The notes under the pieces: model-generated
Database searches by the model: none
What the model saw: the letters and a program-made list of their open reading frames with translations, nothing else
Told to the model about the DNA's origin: nothing
Shown: positions 5,693-9,705 of the stretch, one piece after another
Numbering within the stretch: the stretch's first letter is position 1
How the letters are laid out: each line of letters opens with the position of its first letter
Made by a program: the position numbers and the translations under genes
Assembly (NCBI GenBank): GCA_964371225.1
Contig: CAYJNA010000089.1
Span: forward strand, 1 to 9,705
Direction: 5' to 3'
Length of the DNA: 9,705 bases
Source of the DNA: CAYJAD01 sp964371225
GTDB taxonomy: Bacteria > Desulfobacterota > Desulfovibrionia > Desulfovibrionales > Desulfovibrionaceae

Positions 5693-6934
5693 CTAAGCGC
5701 GCAGTAAGAGATATACTAATTTATCTGCTATAGTTAAAAGCTCTTTATGCGCGCCAGAGCTATGCATCACTGATCCAAAAAGCATTTCTTGCTGCTTTTT
5801 TAATAAATCACGGTGAATGGCTCTGGGCATGGGAACTGCTAAGGTCGTAGCCAAGCGTTCAGCCAATAAATAGCCCTCTACTCCCAATAAAAACGACGGC
5901 AACACCTGAGATACCACAGTTTTGTGCTCATGCCAATATTGCATAGCCGCATCATTGGGCGATGTGCTCAATATGGTACATAAAGTTGTGTATAAATTAT
6001 TCAAAGCACCGCCGGGGATTCCCGTACGCCACCCGCACAGCCACGAGTTTCGTTGAAAGAGCAAATGGTGTTCTTTGCCCAAGGTAAGTAATTTTTTCAC
6101 CCCATCACGGGCAGCAAAAAGCAAGGCCGTTTCTGCTGTAAGCTCCCATTTTTGTGGAAGTTTTTCCATATGCCAATCCGGTGCTGTGCTTTGTAAGGGC
6201 TGTACCCCTGCAAGCTCTATTAATAAATGCGCCAGCCAGCCATTGGCTTCAGGTGAATACGGTGTTTCCAAATGCGAATACGAAAGCACATACCGTCCTT
6301 TCCCATATTCGCCCGTAATAACACAAGGTTGCCCATGTAAAAAATCTGCGCGCATATTAACACCATACACATCTTGCCATTGATCAAAGGTGGCAGGAGG
6401 TAAGGAGCTTACATCAATATCTGCAAAAGAAAAATCCTGCCCCGGTTTATCGTAAGAGGCCAATACGGTCACCGCGGTATTTTCTTCAAGGGCAAAACGC
6501 CCAGGCCACCAAATGGGCAATGAAATACTGCTTGTGGTTAAACTCAAATCATGCGCATGCATGGCAGAACGGACATGGCCTGACACTAAATGTTGCATTC
6601 TATCCTTATATTGCGCACGTTTCCATGGACACAAGGCAAGGCCATGATCATGAGAAAGCCCAAGCCCCGCCCCACCACAAAAGCCCAAATAATTGCCCCC
6701 CTGCGCCACATAAGCCCGAATGGCCTCACAGCCCTTTTCTCCAAGGGCTTGATATTTAAGACTTGCAGTGCCTCCGGGAACTAACAATAATGCTGGCTTG
6801 CCAGAAAGGACGCCGTGGGTTATTTCATTGCAAGTAATAACTCGATGCGGCACACCCATACCCCGGAGGGTATGAAGGACCATAAGTCCCCAAATATGTG
6901 ACGCATCCCAAAGAATATAAATTGAGCGGTGCAT
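5693..6934 (-). CDS. BPL_N-like (class I amidotransferase-fold) protein with extra C-terminal domain
   Basis: The N-terminal ~245 residues look like the biotin-protein-ligase N-terminal/type 1 glutamine-amidotransferase-like fold. Visible parts are an opening beta strand IYILWD (5-10), LLLVPGGTAS (49-58), and a nucleophile elbow GFCGGAGLG (84-92) with Cys86. A GEYGKGRYVLSYSHLETP stretch (208-225) supplies His221 and Glu223 in the H-x-E spacing of class I amidotransferases. This apparent Cys-His-Glu triad suggests an active enzyme rather than a dead fold. Residues ~255-413 form a helical C-terminal region I do not recognise, and no biotin ligase catalytic domain is present. No signal peptide is evident, so it is probably cytosolic. 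AGGAGA 7 nt before the ATG fixes the start. It heads a likely operon with two SGNH genes. Function unknown. Confidence 0.75.
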   Translation of the reverse strand: MHRSIYILWDASHIWGLMVLHTLRGMGVPHRVITCNEITHGVLSGKPALLLVPGGTASLKYQALGEKGCEAIRAYVAQGGNYLGFCGGAGLGLSHDHGLALCPWKRAQYKDRMQHLVSGHVRSAMHAHDLSLTTSSISLPIWWPGRFALEENTAVTVLASYDKPGQDFSFADIDVSSLPPATFDQWQDVYGVNMRADFLHGQPCVITGEYGKGRYVLSYSHLETPYSPEANGWLAHLLIELAGVQPLQSTAPDWHMEKLPQKWELTAETALLFAARDGVKKLLTLGKEHHLLFQRNSWLCGWRTGIPGGALNNLYTTLCTILSTSPNDAAMQYWHEHKTVVSQVLPSFLLGVEGYLLAERLATTLAVPMPRAIHRDLLKKQQEMLFGSVMHSSGAHKELLTIADKLVYLLLRA

Positions 6935-6985
6935 GATAAGGTCTCCTGTGGGGCCTAGTATGTCACCTTTTTCGGAGAAATCAAG
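6935..6985. promoter_or_regulatory. 51-bp divergent region with both ribosome binding sites
   Basis: The minus-strand Shine-Dalgarno AGGAGA (6942-6947) serves the BPL_N-like gene. The plus-strand GGAG (6974-6977), 8 nt before the ATG, serves valS. The gap is too short to hold two full separate promoters, so at least one must reach into a neighbouring coding region. TAGTAT (6956-6961) could be a valS -10, but I see no matching -35. Confidence 0.45.
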
Positions 6986-9643
6986 ATGTCAGAAAACGCC
7001 TTACCTAAGGGATACGAACCCCATAATGTGGAAGCGCGCTGGTGCGAACATTGGGAACAAAACAACACCTTTACCCCAGACATGGATGCAGAAGGTGAAC
7101 CTTATTCCATAGTTATTCCCCCGCCCAACGTTACGGGCGTACTGCATATTGGCCATGCCCTGAACCTTACACTTATAGATGTTTTATGCCGCCATGCGCG
7201 CCAAAAAGGGAAAAAAGTTCTTTGGGTACCCGGTACAGATCATGCCGGTATTGCAACACAAAATGTGGTGGAACGCGCTTTAGCCAAAGAAGGAAAAAAA
7301 CGCCAAGACCTTGGACGTGAAGCTTTTGTGGAAAAAGTTTGGGAATGGCGCGAAGAATATGGCAACACCATTTTAAATCAAATTCGCAAAATGGGTGCTT
7401 CTGTAGACTGGACACGCCTGCGTTTTACCATGGACGAAGGCCTTTCCGACGCTGTGCGTAAAGTTTTTGTAGATTTATACAATCAAGGCTATATTTATAA
7501 AGGCGATTACATCATCAACTGGTGTAGTCGTTGTCACACAGCTCTTGCCGATGACGAAGTAGAACACGAACAACGTACCGGCCATTTATGGCATATTCGC
7601 TACCACGTGGTGGGCAGTGATGAAACCATTACCATAGCCACTACCCGTCCTGAAACCATTGTGGCAGACACAGCCGTATGCGTACACCCAGAAGATGAGC
7701 GTTATACACATCTTATTGGTAAAAAAGTATACGTTCCCATACTCAAGCGCGAAATACCCATCATAGCTGATAGCTATGTGGATAGAGAATTTGGTACCGG
7801 TGCCCTCAAGGTAACGCCCTCCCATGACCATAATGACTGGGCATTAGGCCAAAAACACAGCCTAGAATTCCTCCAAGGCATTGACGACATGGGCATCATG
7901 AAGGATATTGCCGGCCCCTATGAAGGCCTTACAAAATCCGACTGCCGCACAAAAATAGTGGCTGACATAGAAGCTGCCGGTGACTTACTCTTGGTGGAAG
8001 AAATCTCCCATGCCGTGGGCGAATGCTATCGCTGCCATACGGTGGTGGAGCCGCACGTTTCCACACAATGGTTTGTGGCTGCCACAAAACTAGCACCGCG
8101 TGCGCGCGCTGCTGCTCCGGAGCTCACCAAAATCCTCCCCGAAAGCTGGCTTAAAACCTATTATAATTGGTTAGACAATATTCGTGACTGGTGCATCAGC
8201 CGCCAAATTTGGTGGGGGCATCGTATCCCTGCTTGGACATGCCAAGAGTGCGGCGAGCTCATAGTAAGCCTCGAGGCGCCAAGCACATGTACCAAGTGCG
8301 CTTGCACTAATTTACTACAAGATGAAGACGTGTTAGACACATGGTTCTCTTCAGCTTTATGGCCTTTTTCCACCATGGGCTGGCCAGAAAAAACACCTGA
8401 ACTTGAAGAATTTTATCCCACATCCGTACTAGTTACCGGATTTGACATTCTCTTCTTCTGGGTAGCACGCATGATGATGATGGGTCTGCACTTTATGGAC
8501 AAAGTTCCCTTCCATCACGTATATCTCCATGCCTTGGTACGTGACGCCCAAGGACGCAAAATGTCTAAGTCCCTAGGCAATTCCATCAACCCCTTGGAGA
8601 TGATTGAAAAGTATGGTTGTGATGCCTTGCGCTTCACCCTCACTTCCTTTGCCGCCATGGGACGTGATATTCGCCTTGCCGAAGATCGCATCGAAGGCTA
8701 TCGCCATTTTGTAAATAAACTTTGGAATGCCGCCCGCTTTGCCCTTATGAACCTCCCCGAGGGCGCACCCGCACCTGTGGATTTAGATAAGGTTCAAGGC
8801 TTGCACCATCAGTGGATGTTGCACCGCCTTGAAAAAGCCAAAGAAGACATGGACAAATCCCTTGAGGAATATCGCTTTAACGATGCCGCCCAAGGTGGCT
8901 ACAAATTCCTCTGGAATGAATTTTGCGATTGGTACCTTGAACTTATCAAAGCCGACATGCAAGATGAAGCCCGTAAAGGTGAAGCACAATACGTACTTTG
9001 GACAGTACTCAAAGAAACACTGCTCCTCTTACACCCCATGATGCCTTTTGTCACAGCGGAAATATGGCAAGCCATTCATACCCATGAAAGTGGCGTGCAG
9101 GACATAGCTACAGTACGTTACCCTGCACCGCGCCCCACATGCCACAAACCTGTGGAAGCCGCTCGCATGGAATTTATTCAAGGTGTCATTGTGGCTGTGC
9201 GCACCATCCGTGCTGAGCTAAACATTTCACCTTCCTTACGCTTAAACGTTCTAGTACATGCTGAAAATGCCGAGCAAGAAAGCACTCTTGATACTGCACG
9301 CCAAATGATTTGTAATTTGGCTCGTCTTGAAAATCTCAACATCGACGCTCAAGCAGAAGCGCCCAAAGCTTCCGCTTCACAAGTGGTACAAGGCTGCCAA
9401 ATTATCATACCCTTGTCGGGCTCTGTGGACTTACACGGTGAATTAGCCCGCCTAGACAAAGAAATTGGCAAAATTGACAAAGAGATGGATAACATAGCTA
9501 AAAAGCTTGCCAATGAAAGCTTTGTGTCACGCGCTCCCGCCGACGTGGTGCAAAAAGAACGTGACCGCGCCGCCCAAATGGACGACGCCCGCACCAAGCT
9601 TGAAGCCTTACGCGCCCGCTTTGCAGAAGCTTTGGCAGAGTAA
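6986..9643 (+). CDS. valS: Valine--tRNA ligase
   Basis: This class I aminoacyl-tRNA synthetase (885 residues, full length) activates valine with ATP and charges tRNA-Val in the cytosol. The HIGH signature is at 54-57 (HIGH in VLHIGHALN) and KMSKS at 525-529. The CP1 editing domain, which clears mischarged threonine, shows TTRPET (219-224) and GTGALKVTPSHDHNDW (270-285). Other synthetase landmarks are RQIWWGH (406-412) and DTWFSSALWP (from 451). Between them a Cys419-x2-Cys422 / Cys435-x2-Cys438 pair looks like a zinc knuckle. An anticodon-binding helical domain follows, and the last ~70 residues form the charged coiled-coil tRNA-binding arm typical of ValRS. The start is supported by GGAG 8 nt upstream. 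A hairpin 36 nt after the stop probably terminates it. Confidence 0.98.
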   Translation: MSENALPKGYEPHNVEARWCEHWEQNNTFTPDMDAEGEPYSIVIPPPNVTGVLHIGHALNLTLIDVLCRHARQKGKKVLWVPGTDHAGIATQNVVERALAKEGKKRQDLGREAFVEKVWEWREEYGNTILNQIRKMGASVDWTRLRFTMDEGLSDAVRKVFVDLYNQGYIYKGDYIINWCSRCHTALADDEVEHEQRTGHLWHIRYHVVGSDETITIATTRPETIVADTAVCVHPEDERYTHLIGKKVYVPILKREIPIIADSYVDREFGTGALKVTPSHDHNDWALGQKHSLEFLQGIDDMGIMKDIAGPYEGLTKSDCRTKIVADIEAAGDLLLVEEISHAVGECYRCHTVVEPHVSTQWFVAATKLAPRARAAAPELTKILPESWLKTYYNWLDNIRDWCISRQIWWGHRIPAWTCQECGELIVSLEAPSTCTKCACTNLLQDEDVLDTWFSSALWPFSTMGWPEKTPELEEFYPTSVLVTGFDILFFWVARMMMMGLHFMDKVPFHHVYLHALVRDAQGRKMSKSLGNSINPLEMIEKYGCDALRFTLTSFAAMGRDIRLAEDRIEGYRHFVNKLWNAARFALMNLPEGAPAPVDLDKVQGLHHQWMLHRLEKAKEDMDKSLEEYRFNDAAQGGYKFLWNEFCDWYLELIKADMQDEARKGEAQYVLWTVLKETLLLLHPMMPFVTAEIWQAIHTHESGVQDIATVRYPAPRPTCHKPVEAARMEFIQGVIVAVRTIRAELNISPSLRLNVLVHAENAEQESTLDTARQMICNLARLENLNIDAQAEAPKASASQVVQGCQIIIPLSGSVDLHGELARLDKEIGKIDKEMDNIAKKLANESFVSRAPADVVQKERDRAAQMDDARTKLEALRARFAEALAE

Positions 9644-9679
9644 GCGAAGGATTTAATCTTTTTTTGTGGGGGAGGGAGA

Positions 9680-9705
9680 GCCCTTTTGCTAGCGCCAAAA
9701 AGGGC
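9680..9705 (+). terminator. Terminator-like hairpin after valS, cut by the window edge
   Basis: GCCCTTTT (9680-9687) pairs with AAAAGGGC (9698-9705), 8 bp. An alternative register with one bulged A closes a further G-C pair. It begins 36 nt after the valS stop. The expected T-run lies beyond the end of the window, so the call is incomplete. Confidence 0.5.

Overview
This 9.7 kb chromosomal window is AT-leaning and carries six full-length protein genes plus a gene-poor stretch of about 970 bp at its left end. No protein was compared with a database. The gene content is a class V aminotransferase, PrmC, two membrane-anchored SGNH proteins, a biotin-protein-ligase-N-like protein and ValRS. Together with the atypical ValRS Zn-knuckle insertion and the compact divergent layout, this suggests a Gram-negative, perhaps of the Desulfovibrionaceae/Desulfobacterota. 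That placement is a low-confidence inference. I saw no phage, CRISPR, tRNA or intact insertion-sequence signal.

Layout. Bases 1-977 contain no protein gene I can support, but they are full of RNA structure. A good sigma70-type promoter (279-307, minus strand) fires leftwards into at least 271 nt of tandem hairpins that run off the window. Further right lie an isolated hairpin (412-430), a large imperfect hairpin (711-786) and a strong plus-strand terminator (888-923). That terminator has no gene in front of it and stands back to back with the minus-strand terminator of the aminotransferase (928-955). Next come an alanine-glyoxylate-type aminotransferase (978-2093, minus) and, diverging from it, prmC (2242-3165, plus). 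prmC converges on a three-gene minus-strand cluster with a gap of only 15 nt. Read in transcription order, the cluster is a BPL_N/amidotransferase-like protein (6934-5693), an SGNH protein with several N-terminal membrane segments (5626-4418), and a second SGNH protein with one N-terminal anchor (4317-3181). valS (6986-9643, plus) diverges from the cluster across 51 bp, and an incomplete terminator-like hairpin closes the window.

How the genes fit together. PrmC (release-factor methylation) and ValS (tRNA-Val charging) are translation housekeeping genes. The aminotransferase belongs to central amino-acid metabolism. The three-gene minus cluster is the accessory-looking part. Two different SGNH-fold proteins anchored to face the periplasm, encoded after a protein with an apparent Cys-His-Glu amidotransferase triad, suggest a small envelope-modification module of unknown substrate. 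The other open question is the identity of the structured RNA or RNAs at the left end.
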